Below are positions 32,246 through 42,591 of a stretch of DNA of 64,000 bases, in pieces; position 1 is the stretch's first letter; every line of letters starts with the position of its first letter. This DNA is from Paralithodes platypus. Lineage: Eukaryota; Arthropoda; Malacostraca; Decapoda; Lithodidae. A program made the translations under genes and the position numbers. Where the stretch lies: the NCBI GenBank assembly GCA_032716605.1, contig CM064495.1:21257676-21321675 (forward strand). Direction: 5' to 3'. The notes under the pieces are model-generated. The model was not told where the DNA came from. It ran no database searches and saw only the letters and a program-made list of their open reading frames with translations.

Positions 32246-32589
32246 CCTGCGTATTTCAAGCTTGCTTGAGTTATCACTCGATCGTCTTTTAGAGCTTTTT
32301 GGCCCGGGGTAATTACCACACCATCGCGTCATAAGGAGTTTGAAGGGGTTAAATTGCTAGATACATAGAGGAAGAGGAATGCCAAGTAAAGCTAAACAAA
32401 AATATATAAGATATTTTTAACATGAGGTTGCTTACAATAATTTGTACCTCTGCAGTTTCTCCATGGCTAACGAAAAAGGTCACATTCCTAAGAAGCCCCA
32501 ACCAAAAAGGCCAAGCTTCTGTACAGAAAAAATGCCACACCATTACCCTTATGGTGACCCTATCAAATAATCAAAACAACCACACTTCT

Positions 32590-33012
32590 TAACCCAATTC
32601 CCACGGGGCCCCTCATATGACGGAGACGATTTTCCGGCTATTTTGTAGCCTGTGAGCCAGGCCAGCTTTTGCAAGCAGCATGGATGGACGTCAGCCGGAG
32701 CCTACAGACCCCGCCACGACACTGAGGTTTGTGTGAGGGAGAGCTCACTTATGTGCAGCGTCACACATAGCGAAAACAGAAAATAATTGGTAATTTTTAG
32801 CGATTTCGCCTATCGGATTTGGTAATTTTTATCAATTTTGCCCTTCGTTTGCAAGATCCTTACAAGAAAACCAGACGTCGTACAGGGATGATTCAGGAGT
32901 AATTTGAAAGCTATTACCGTACTTTCACAAATACATAATTGTATTATGCTCTGGCTTCGGCTTATGCATGAAAATGAGCAGGGAATGAACGCAATTTCGG
33001 GCAATTATGCCT
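32590..33012. mobile_element. MITE-3-like element, left flank of LINE A
   Basis: It starts at a TTAACCC (TTAA about 32589) and shares TTATGCTCTGGCT and TATGCATGAAAATGAGCA with the TTAA MITE at 49079-49559 and the fragment at 14558-14626. Its right end is displaced by the LINE inserted at 33025; the continuation resumes at about 36778. The right boundary was not found. Confidence 0.4.
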
Positions 33013-33137
33013 ACTCGTACAGGAGTCCTTGGAGCGGCTTCGGTCGCGCCGGGAATTTCCACACCTCTCACACCACACACACACATCACACAGTTTTTCC
33101 TACACCGAGAAATGACTCTCCGGCTGTCATTTCTTGA

Positions 33138-33370
33138 AGACTTCTTCTAGACGGAGACATTGAGAGCAACCCAGGACCCACCTACACATACATATGTCCA
33201 ACTTTCTCAAAACCCATCACTTCGAGTCGCCACACTAAGGGTTCAGTTCTCTGCAATTCATGCAGGAACTGGACCCACTTCACCTGCACAACACTTGCTT
33301 CCAAGAAACACTACACGAACACCTGGACCTGTTCCTCATGCCCATCCCTCTCCCAGTCAAATCCCTCGTC
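33138..33370 (+). pseudogene. 2A-like motif and PHD-like finger at N-terminus of LINE A
   Basis: RLLLDGDIESNPGP is encoded at 33138-33179 and matches the 2A ribosome-skipping consensus D(V/I)ExNPGP exactly. It is followed by CNSCRNWTHFTC and WTCSSC, the later half of a C4HC3 PHD finger. The second Cys of the first pair is replaced (CPTF). 2A motifs with PHD-like fingers are known at the N-termini of some CR1-type LINEs of marine invertebrates. Here a TGA lies just upstream (33135-33137), so the true start is lost or further 5'. Confidence 0.7.
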
Positions 33371-33379
33371 TAAAACCCG

Positions 33380-33640
33380 TCCACCTCTCCTCCCCAACCC
33401 ACCTAACCTTCCCATATCATCCACTCCCCCCCCCTAAAACCCATCCACCTCTCCTCCCTAACCTTCCCATACCATCCACATCCTCAACTCAACACACCAC
33501 ACCCCATCCTAATCCATTCCAACCCCCATCTCCTGCTCCCCAATCCCCACCCCCACCTCACCCATCCCAACCCCCAGCCCCTCCCTCACCCCCTCACCCC
33601 CACCCCTACCCCATCCTTGTGAAGCAGCACCCAACATACA
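33380..33640 (+). other. Pro/His-rich linker of LINE A
   Basis: C-rich sequence translating to repeated PPHP and PLLPNP segments. It lies between the finger and the endonuclease; low complexity. Confidence 0.6.
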
Positions 33641-33654
33641 TCGTGCACATAACA

Positions 33655-34400
33655 TTAACATTCTCCAATTGAACATAGATGGCATCAACACAAAGAAACA
33701 CTAACTCTCACACTTCATCAAACAACACAACATACACATTGCCATCTTACAAGAAACAAAACTCCGCACAACACAAAAAACACCCACATTTCATGATTTC
33801 ACCACCATCAGACAAGACCGGGCTGTCGGCGGAGGCGGTGGACTTGTCACCCTGGTACACAAAGAAATATCATACATAGTTACCAGTGTACAAACCAAAT
33901 CCCTCCTCCCCCCAAATGATAACACAACAGAAATACAATAAATTAAAATACGCACTGGCAACAACTCCAACATACCCATCATTAACACATACATCCCCTA
34001 CAGTACCAAATGAATACAGACCACACTTACAACACATCACAAACACCCCACACATCATCCTGGGTGGTGACTTCAACGCCAAGACGTCGGCCTGGTTTGT
34101 CGACAACCCCGACACAGACAAAGGGCTGGTACTACAAAACCAAACTGATAACCTCATCATCCTTAACGACATCCATCAACATACCCATATTCCTCACCAA
34201 GCCCTCTATAACCCATCATCTCCAGACATCACCTTTTGCTCCCCAGAACTCGCCCCCACAACATCCTGGAGGGTGGTCAGAACCTTAGGCTCTGACCACC
34301 TCCCGATCATTATCACCACCAAAACCAGACTCACCCCAGCTAGCCACAAACACACATACACCAATTATAAAAGAGCTAACTGGGAAGCATTCACAAATGA
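33655..34400 (+). pseudogene. APE-type endonuclease of LINE A
   Basis: NILQLNIDGINTKKH opens the domain. IAILQETKL carries the catalytic Glu, GGGGLVTLVHKEI follows, then IILGGDFNAKTSAW (Asp/Asn block), SSPDITFC and LGSDHLPIIITT (catalytic Asp-His). All main blocks of the exonuclease-endonuclease-phosphatase fold are recognisable, so target-nicking activity once existed. Two or three stops (for example near 33704) and a frame change break it. Function: nicks target DNA to prime reverse transcription. Confidence 0.75.
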
Positions 34401-36030
34401 GACAGAACAACACTTCACAACTCTAAACAGTACACCCATCACTAACATCAACAATGTTGTACACATACTCAATAAAACTATCCAAAACGCTGACAAGAAA
34501 CACATTCCAAGAGGTAGCAGAAAAAGACACAACCCCCAACTTCACACCAGAAATTCAAAACCTCATCAGACAACGCGACATACTGAAACACTCCCCAGCA
34601 CTCCACACACAAGACATCACACAACAAATCCAAGCACTCAACACCCAAACTAACAACAAAATACAAGAACAACAAAAACTAAATTGGAATAACTTCCTAC
34701 AAACACTTGATCATAAAACAAACCCCCAAAAACTCTACAAAACACTAAACAGCATCACACTTTCCAACAGCAACACAACACAATCACATGCTGCAATCAC
34801 AACAACAGACTCTAGTCCTGCATGTAAACAAGAAGCAAACACTCTCATCAATCACTTCTCACATGTCAGCCACCTAAAACTTCACAAAGACGACCGACGT
34901 GTCAGACAATTCCCCACAGACCCTGACTATACACCCTTCACCAATCACCAGACAAAGCATATCATCAACAATCTCAAGCACTCACCCGCTTGTGGCCTAG
35001 ACAACATAGCAACATACACCTCAGACACCTGGGACCACAAGGCATACAAACACTCACTAACATATCAAACTACAGTTATTCACACAACACAATACCAGAC
35101 ATTTGGAAGCATGGTCTCATCACCACATTCCCCAAACCCAACAAAGACCCCACGCTACCCTCCTCGCATCGCCCCATCACACTACTTTGCTCCCCCTCCA
35201 AAGTCATGGAATGCCTAGTATTACAACTAATTACACCCGACCTACCCCTAGCTCCAACACAACATGGCTTTAGGCCACTGCACTCCACAAACACTCTTCT
35301 CACAGACCTTACACAAAGAGCTTTTGACGGCATCAACTAAGCTAGACCACCACACATATCACTATTAGCCACACTCGAAATTAGTAAAGCCTTCGATGCC
35401 ATCCCCCGCCACAACCTAACAAACAAAATCTACAACACAAACATGCACAACAACACAAAAAGGTGACTGGCCAACTTCCTAGCAGGCAGATGTGCACACG
35501 TATCTTTTGCCGGTCAGTCATCTAAAATCAGAAACATTCCAAACCGAATCCCACAAGGATCCGTCCTATCGCCCGCACTCTTCAATCTGTACATGCACGA
35601 TATAACTACACCCAATACGCCCCAAATAAACTTAGCCTCCTATGCAGATGACATAACACTCACATGCACACACCATGACCCAAAAAGAGCAACAGATCTC
35701 CTTCAACCTTATCTCAACACACTACATGGCTGGTGCACTACAAACAGACTTAATCTAGCCCCAGCCAAATCCACCGCAACCCTGCTCACAAGCTGGACAG
35801 GAGAACACGAATACATCCCTCAACTCACCATAAAAAACACACCCCTAACACATACACACACACCCAAAATCCTAGGAGTAACATATGATACTCATATGAC
35901 ATTCAAACAGCACACCACAAACATTAAAAGGAAACTGACACCCAGACTTAACGCCCTCAGGTCACTTGTCACACAAAATTTGGACACAACAAAGAAACTA
36001 CCACCACAGTATATAAACAATACATAAGAT
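34400..36030 (+). pseudogene. Reverse transcriptase of LINE A
   Basis: The linker carries a Gln/Asn-rich helix, then ACGLDNIATYTSDTW in the first RT block, a frame change, HRPITLLCSPSKVMECLV, QHGFRPLHSTNTLLTDL, EISKAFDAIPRHNL (first catalytic Asp), IPQGSVLSPALFNLYMHDI and ASYADDITLTCTHH (YADD catalytic pair) near 35640-35680. The thumb shows KTHTPKILGVTYDTHMTF-like residues. The catalytic residues are intact but at least three interruptions (near 35100, 35338 and 35465) prevent one product. Confidence 0.8.
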
Positions 36031-36032
36031 CA

Positions 36033-36765
36033 GTGATGGAATACGTAAGCCCAGCCTGGGCTTCTAACCTAGCTGAAACACATCATAAGACCTTACAGAC
36101 TATTCAAAACAAAGCCCTGAAGATCATCACAGGCTGCACAGCTACTGCACCCACAGATCACCTACATCAAGAAACCAAAATCCTCAAAGTCAAAGACCAT
36201 CTGGACATGAGAGGCACTCAATTCCTGGCAGCAGCCTCCACGAACCAAGACCACCCACTAAACTACATGGCAACACACCAACAGACACCAAGAAATATCA
36301 AAACAACACCCAGCACACGGTATCACACACAATTACTGTCCTCTCTCCCTCCCTGCCCACCCCGAACCAACTTCCAGAAGCACATCCATACTCATATCTC
36401 TCGCCGATCCATTCACTCACTCACAGACAACACGCAGCTGCCGACCTCCCGAAATCCATCCTTCCGAATCCTTCCTTCCTCGCGAGGATAGAGTCCACCT
36501 GGCCAGGCTGAGATGCGGACACCATCCAGCTCTCCTGAGCTATCAGAAGAGACTGGATGACTCCGTTGTCGACGCCTGCCCGGGATGTAACACAGCACCC
36601 CATACCATTAAACACATCATAGAAGACTGCATTTCACACAACCACTTACGCCAACAACACAATCTACACTCAATGAGAGCTCTGTGGGAAAGCCCGATCG
36701 TGGCCATGGCCTTCCTCAGGGAGTCGAGGCTGTTCGGCCAGGCAGCTTGGGGAACAACAACAACA
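36033..36765 (+). pseudogene. C-terminal region of LINE A ORF2
   Basis: MEYVSPAWASNLAETHHKTL begins the post-RT region, followed by a frame change near 36480 into VHLARLRCGHHPALLSYQK and a C-x2-C plus HxxxxC-type finger (ACPGCNTAPHTIKHIIEDC). This Cys/His module is common at the C-terminus of arthropod LINE ORF2 proteins and is thought to bind RNA. The (CAA)n tail starts at about 36752. Confidence 0.7.
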
Positions 36766-36777
36766 ACTCGTACAGGA

Positions 36778-36992
36778 TTAATAGCTTTAACCAAAATGGT
36801 CACACTCCTTAATGGTCTAAGTGGCCATAGCCAAAATGGCTACACTATATTCCTTCTGTACTTTCTCCATGCCCGATAAGATACATGATATTTTGATATA
36901 TGTGTCACAGCCCTTGTATCCAACACAATACCCTGCGTGCAACCCCGCTCGAACCCCGCACAACGTTGGTTGCAACTTTAATTATTATTAAT
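36778..36992. other. Short unassigned stretch
   Basis: Continuation of the DNA into which LINE A inserted, ending in an ATT-rich flank of element B. A repeated CCAAAATGG segment is present. Confidence 0.4.
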
Positions 36993-37409
36993 ATCATTAA
37001 AGTAAGAATCCTGCCAGCCAATCAATGCGCTGCAAATCACCATCCCTTTAAACCAGCTGAGTTTGACATTTCCCACCACTCTGCCACACCCACCCGGGCA
37101 GCCAATCAGGAGCCTCCGTTGTCGGAGCACATAAGGACCGAGCCAGCCGCGCACATATCTCCACTTTTCAAATCGCTCTCGCTCCCTCCACCGGCCGTTT
37201 CTTAAGGTTGCAATAGGTCTATAACATCAGTGCAAGCCCCATACTCCCGTAAGCCACTACAAGACCTTTGCAACCATCTCCCTGGGACTTATTACGAAGA
37301 GAGAAGACCCGAGGAGGGAGAAAGAAACCTTCAAAACGCACAGCTAGAGGAAGTACTGCCCGGGCGGCTGGCTCAACTAATCACAGCGTGCCAAATCGTG
37401 AGGCGGAGC

Positions 37410-37417
37410 TATAAAGG
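37410..37417 (+). promoter_or_regulatory. TATA box of element B 5' LTR
   Basis: TATAAAGG lies about 410 bp into the LTR after a CCAAT-containing region (CCAATCA near 37025 and 37105). The same box is at 56907-56914 in the 3' LTR. Likely the Pol II promoter of the element. Confidence 0.5.
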
Positions 37418-37733
37418 GAGGGGGGAGGGGCTGGAGACACACGTTCGAGGTGGTACTTGGTACAGCTAAGGTCTCTCTTAACAGGCCTCTAGCACCCCCC
37501 AGCTCTACTTCAAGACCTTCAAGCAGCAAGAACCAGCTCTACTTCAAGACCTTCAAGCAGCAAGAAGAAAGAAGACAGAAGATGAACGTCTGGAGGACCG
37601 GCTATCCCTTGCCCTTGTAGCCGACCAATCAGCTCTCTGATCCTGCCCTTCTCCACTACTCAGCTTCTTCGAACCAGCCTTCACATCTCATCCTTCATTC
37701 CATCTCTCTCCATACCATCACTTTTCTATATTC

Positions 37734-40195
37734 TGCTCTTTCCTCAATATAGCTCCATTCCTTACCTTTTTTATATTAAATGTGTGTACCCGTTCCCACC
37801 CAGTAGAAGCCCACTTGTAGTACGACGCCGAACCCTGAAGGCATTGCCATGAAGGGGTGGGGGTGGGGGTGGGGTTAGCCCCTGGTTATAGGAGGCAAGT
37901 GGGTAGGGTTTAGCCTTCAAGTAGGATTAGGGCCCTGTGACATAGGCTTGCCTACAGTCCAAGGGCATAGGTAGGAATTAGGTTTATTTTCTGGGGACAC
38001 TCCATAGGGGTGCCCCCTGGGCACAGCTTAGCTCTTAAATTTCAATTATCTCCCTCCCCCATCTCCCTATTTTTGAAATTTCCTCCTATAAAATTAGCTC
38101 TCGAAATGCTTCAGTATGGCACTTTATGTCAAATTTAAATGTAACGCTCCTCCCCCTGATGATCCTGGCTCACACATCTTCAGTATCACCCAGATCCAAA
38201 TTGTAAAAGTATTCAAAAACCCCAACAGTACCCTTAAAATTCGCCTTGCCTCTCAAAAAGACCTTGATGCCTACCTTGCCCCTGATAATGTAAAGAAACT
38301 TAAAAATGCAGGGTATGAACTAATAGTCTCTCCGGAATTAAAAGCTGCTTGCACTGTCAAGATCACTCACCCTGATAAAAGCATCTTCAACAGGGATGAG
38401 GAAGAAATTGCCAAAGAAATTTCCCTAAGAAACAAAATTAAAATTTGTGATGTCTCAAAGACTCCCAAAAAAGCCCTCAAAATTCGCTGTGCCTCCCCTC
38501 AGGAAGACAGCAAACTCCTCAAGTCAGGTCTCAAAGCGTTCCATGTCATCATGCCACCTGAGTTCCTCTCTCCTGAGTCATGGGTAAACCTCCAACAGTG
38601 CTTTAAGTGCTATCAGTATGGGCACATAACATCTTCATGCAAAAATGAACAAGTATACTCACGCTGTGGTGACACTGACCACTCTTACACAACTTGCTCC
38701 TCAAGCTCCCTCAAATGTAATAATTGTAGCAGCCCCCACATTGCCATAAGTTCTGAATGCCCTTTCCGCCTCAATGTTCTCAAACAAGCACGTGAAAATT
38801 CAAAGACCTCCCCAACATCCTCCAACAACCCTCGCCCTCTCTTCTCATCCCATCCAGTCACCAACATACCATTATGCCTCAGCTGCTACCCCATCACTCC
38901 CCACCCATCCCTTCCTCCTCCTCCATCAGCTCCAATCCCCCCAAGCCCTTTCTTCAATCGGGAAGTTTTTGCCCAAACATCAGTGCTGGTAAATGTAGCT
39001 CTTCACCTAACAGACCACCAAGTTACCCCAACATTCAATACACTTTTGAATGACGGCCTCACTGCTCACAATCTCCCTGCCATCTCTATTCCTGAATCCT
39101 GGTATCAATTCAGCAAAGCAAAATCCTCCAAAACTCCCACCCCTACAGCCATATCCTCCCCCAATACCTCCTCATCCTCTACCTCCCCCACCTTAGCCAC
39201 CCCCACATTCTCCACATCCACCCCCAACTCCAAGACTCCTACTCCTCCTAACACTCAAGAAACCACACCCAAAGAGACCCCTGCCCAGAACCCCTCCCTC
39301 CCCAATGACGACATGCCCATCCACACTCCTGACCCCTCCCCTATCCCACCACCATCCATGCCTCCCCCAACTACCCCTATCCCCAAAGTTCTTCCTGACC
39401 TCAATACCCCAACATCTTTCATGCCTCCCCCACCCCCTCCTACACCAAAAACACCCACCATTCCTCATCAATCTCCCAATCTCATTCCTCCCCAATCTCC
39501 TCTAACAAGAAAACCGAGCAGCCCAGCTGAATTGCCCTCCCCTGACTCGGACCGTTCTCGATCAAAATGTCGTAAAACAATAACTCCAAGGAAGAATGCT
39601 AATTCTATCTCCAAATCCCTAGCATTTGGAGGAGGCCGCTCCTTTTCATCCTCTCCCTCTCGCCCACGACCAATTTACGAGGTCACCGATCCGTCCCTGA
39701 TCAAAACACTCCCTCCCCCACATTAAAATTTTCACAATTTTTTTACTCACCCACCAGCCAAAATTTCTCAAAAATTAAAAATTACACAATGTAAATTAAG
39801 CCATTCATAAAACAGTGCAACCACCTCCGAACTCGGCAGTTGACAGCTATGCCTTGCTGCCCCCCTTTAGACCCTTACCATCCAAAATTTTCAGGCCACT
39901 TTTTAGATCATTTCCATCCAAAATTGCCACCTTTTGTTTGCAACTTTTACCACCCTAAATTAATACTCCTTGCCTTTACCACACAACATTTAGTCTCCAC
40001 CCCTTCTTGGCATGCCATACTGAAGCTTTCCAAAAGCTTACCTTCAATAAAATCAACAGAGTCACAACCCTCCACCAACCCAAATTGTAAAACTCACGCA
40101 CGTTGGGTGAAACCCTGACAATCTGTATCTTCCTACTTTAACACTTTCTCTATTACTACACCAATAAAAACTTCCCTTCTTACATTTTCACCCAC
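37734..40195 (+). mobile_element. ORF1-only (half-LINE) retrotransposon with 13-bp TSD
   Basis: CTTTTCTATATTC is present at 37721-37733 and 40196-40208. The 3' LTR has a single related TTTCTATATT at the matching place, so this is an insertion. The element has a 380-bp leader with a GGGGGTGGG tract, one long intact reading frame and a 470-bp tail with repeated CCATCCAAAATT segments and CCAATAAAA near the end. No endonuclease or RT is present. This resembles HAL1-type half-LINEs or Gag-only elements that are mobilised by others. Confidence 0.75.
38116..39726 (+). CDS. LINE ORF1 / Gag-like nucleic-acid-binding protein, intact
   Basis: 536 residues, the longest uninterrupted frame in the window. 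Residues 1-150 form an alpha/beta region like the pre-zinc-knuckle domain of Jockey/X-element ORF1 proteins. Residues about 162-215 hold CCHC knuckles: CFKCYQYGHITSSC is complete, the second has Tyr in place of its first Cys (YSRCGDTDHSYTTC), and the third is CNNCSSPHIAISSEC. Residues 250-490 are Pro/Ser/Thr-rich and disordered. The C-terminus has an SRSKCRK basic patch. Such proteins bind element RNA. The Met at 38116 follows an in-frame non-coding leader and is the first good start. An open frame among decayed neighbours suggests recent insertion. Confidence 0.85.
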   Translation: MALYVKFKCNAPPPDDPGSHIFSITQIQIVKVFKNPNSTLKIRLASQKDLDAYLAPDNVKKLKNAGYELIVSPELKAACTVKITHPDKSIFNRDEEEIAKEISLRNKIKICDVSKTPKKALKIRCASPQEDSKLLKSGLKAFHVIMPPEFLSPESWVNLQQCFKCYQYGHITSSCKNEQVYSRCGDTDHSYTTCSSSSLKCNNCSSPHIAISSECPFRLNVLKQARENSKTSPTSSNNPRPLFSSHPVTNIPLCLSCYPITPHPSLPPPPSAPIPPSPFFNREVFAQTSVLVNVALHLTDHQVTPTFNTLLNDGLTAHNLPAISIPESWYQFSKAKSSKTPTPTAISSPNTSSSSTSPTLATPTFSTSTPNSKTPTPPNTQETTPKETPAQNPSLPNDDMPIHTPDPSPIPPPSMPPPTTPIPKVLPDLNTPTSFMPPPPPPTPKTPTIPHQSPNLIPPQSPLTRKPSSPAELPSPDSDRSRSKCRKTITPRKNANSISKSLAFGGGRSFSSSPSRPRPIYEVTDPSLIKTLPPPH

Positions 40196-41842
40196 CTTTT
40201 CTATATTCATTCATTCATTCATTCTGAAGACGGCATTCACATCACAGACTCCACTGGGCTCACCTGCCAGCAACTCTCTACCTCTCCCTCACCTGTATAG
40301 TGATGGGAGCTTGGCCAAACCTGCTCCAGCCTACCAGCTTGTTTACCACCCACCAATAACGTCTACCTTTGGCTTACAACAACTTTCCCCTGCTGACTAG
40401 ATACACCATTAGCATCCTGGTGCTTGTCGTCATATTGCTAGCTTACACACTTATAGCCAAGCAATTCAAGAGGGGCGACAAGTAGTAGATGGGACTGAAG
40501 ACTTCCAGAAGACATATTGGCCAGCTATGAGGTGGTGAAGACTGCTCCAGAAACAACCCAGACTTTTTAAAGGACCCTTAATGGGTCCGAAATAGATTAA
40601 TGGAAAGATATTTTTTTTTTTGACAAACCCAGTGGTTCCAACCAATTAATATTAGATGTGTTTTTATAGAACAAAAAGAAAGAGAAAACGATAGACTCAT
40701 GAATATATAAAAGGATGCATTGTTGAGAGAGATAGCTGTTAATGTTAGAGAAGGCTCCATGCCATTTAGCTATAAATAGGATAGGATCTTATAGGGTAAT
40801 AAGTAAAGGGGATTACTAAGAATCATACGGGAATCTGTTTATATAATGATTAATGATAACGGGGTTATGCCAATTGTTAAAGAATAGGAATTAATCATGT
40901 TTGTGATAGGTTAGACCTAGCTTGAGAAAAAGTCCGGAAGGACACTAGTCCGTTTGATGAAATATATTGTTTATGTATAAAGGAAACATCGTTATTCGAT
41001 TAAAGAGACTATTGTACGAAATATGGTTCTCAGATTAAGCGACCCTGTAATCATGACATAAGTAACAAGTCGAGGCGACTATTACAAGGGGTGTTGTATT
41101 ATTGAAAGTACCGTAGTCATTTTATGTTGGATGAAAATTTAATAGTGTTCTGATATACCAGGCAAAAAAGTTTTAAATTGTTGTAATAAGGTAATGTTGA
41201 CATATCGAATATATTGAATTATGTAATGATCTATATGAGTTGAAACTTGATTATAAGTGATATAAAATGGGAGTTAAATTGTATTGTATAATTTTATTTG
41301 TGAGATAGGAATCAGGAGTGTGGGACACTCCGGAACAGAGTTAGATTTAAGTAATTGCCTATGGGTACATATTTACGTGTTTTTGAGATATATGATATAA
41401 ATAGATGAGATGTAAATATCGGAACGTCTAGATTAACGTGATTCAAGCCTAGGTCCTACGATTGGACATATTGAGGCGTAGTGAAACATATGATATATAT
41501 ATATACAGATAGGCTTTAAGTTTAGGGACGATTAGATTAGATAGGTTAAAGCCTTGGTCTTACCATAGGACATATTGAGGCGCAGTAATGTTTTGTTAAT
41601 TCTTTTGGAAATAGCGACGTGCCTTTGGATCGAAGTCGGAGTGAATCAATGCCTGAATAACGGGTATCCAAATAGGTGGTAACGGGAATTTAAGAGTTCC
41701 AACGTACAGTCTATATTGGGTCGACGGTAATATTCAATTTATGGATTGAACTCATTCCGGCCCGAACAGAGAATCGATTGCTATGAGGATATAATTTTAT
41801 GCTATCAGGAAGTTTTGTTAATAAAGGATACAAACTTCTTAA
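40196..41842 (+). repeat. LTR of element B, R/U5-side part
   Basis: Aligns with 57490-59134 of the 3' LTR with scattered substitutions. One stretch near 40611-40621 is a T run in this copy, where the 3' LTR has mixed sequence of the same length. AT-rich, no gene. Confidence 0.8.
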
Positions 41843-42465
41843 CCCAGGAGCTGCGGGAAGACTCTTAAGAGTTTCCCCGGGCGACTGCGGGAAGACTCTT
41901 AAGATCCTGGGCCTAAAAAAATCCATTTAAAACACCCCAAAAAAACTTGAACCCATTTTTTTTTTTTTTGCCCCTGGGCCATGCCAAATATCACTCCTCC
42001 ACATCCCCTCCTTCCCCACTTCCCCCCCCCCCCCCCCCCCCCTCCTTCAATTATCACCTATTTTCCCTGGTATTCCCTTCTTCTGTGGTCTATTTTCATG
42101 CTAACATTAGCGAGTTGCTAGCAGGGCGTTGTCATCAGTGTTACCAAGCGTGGGAATTAGGGGAGAAATCAGGAAGAGAATTGAGAGGTACCTCCAGTGT
42201 CTCTCAAAGCTTCGTGAGTGGAAGGTTGGCTCACACTCACTCACACACACTCTCGCTTTCATTTCGCATTTTGACCAGCCAAACACTGTTTCCACTTGTT
42301 TCATTGTTGTAACTGGTTAATATCTTCATATTAATGGTAAAATAGGCGCATATGAATAAGTATTAACGATATTTATGGTAAAATAACGATGTTAGTGATG
42401 GGAACAGCTCAAATACGTGCGCACAGGCGTGTGGTGTCTCATACCCCCCATGCGCAGCCGAGAGG
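41843..42465 (-). mobile_element. TTAA MITE, family 2, copy c, inside 5' LTR
   Basis: TTAA at 41839-41842 and 42466-42469. The 3' LTR shows the empty site (one TTAA at about 59128-59131 joining the same flanks). Left end CCCAGGAGCTGCGGG; right end in reverse CCTCTCGGCTGCGCATGG. It is inverted relative to the copy at 18435. It carries T and C homopolymers and a repeated GACTCTTAAGA segment. Confidence 0.9.
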
Positions 42466-42524
42466 TTAACAACTGTCGAATTATTCCCACCTTAGTAGCA
42501 AACTTAGAAATAATTACTACATTT

Positions 42525-42542
42525 TGGTGGCAAGCGGTGGGA
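42525..42542 (+). promoter_or_regulatory. Primer-binding site of element B
   Basis: TGGTGGCAAGCGGTGGGA begins three bases after the LTR end. TGG pairs with the CCA end of a tRNA. The complement (ending GCTTGCCACCA) looks like a tRNA 3' end, but I cannot name the tRNA with confidence. Confidence 0.6.
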
Positions 42543-42591
42543 TTCGACAAATTGTTTGGATTGAGTATATTTATCTAACGAGCCAGACATA

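Larger units (their letters stand above)
33025..36765 (+). mobile_element. LINE A: apparently full-length non-LTR retrotransposon with 12-bp TSD
   Basis: ACTCGTACAGGA occurs at 33013-33024 and 36766-36777 and fits a 12-bp target-site duplication around a 3.74-kb LINE ending in (CAA)n. In order it encodes a 2A-like motif, a PHD-like finger, a Pro-rich linker, an APE-type endonuclease, a reverse transcriptase and a C-terminal Cys/His region. Stops and frame changes are scattered through it. The clade is uncertain: a Jockey/I-type element is the best guess from RT wording and the CAA tail. Confidence 0.75.
36998..42521 (+). repeat. 5' LTR of element B, with two insertions
   Basis: The LTR proper is 36998-37733, 40196-41842 and 42466-42521, aligned with the 3' LTR except for a replaced section after about 37443. 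It holds a 2.46-kb ORF1-only LINE and a TTAA MITE. A 34-bp tandem duplication (AGCTCTACTTCAAGACC unit) lies at about 37500-37565. The right end TACTACA is followed by three T and the primer-binding site. Confidence 0.8.

Noticed and set aside
33160..33672. 170-codon Pro/His-rich frame as a stand-alone gene
   Set aside because: It is a shifted frame over the 2A/PHD region and C-rich linker of LINE A; the LINE reading explains the position better.
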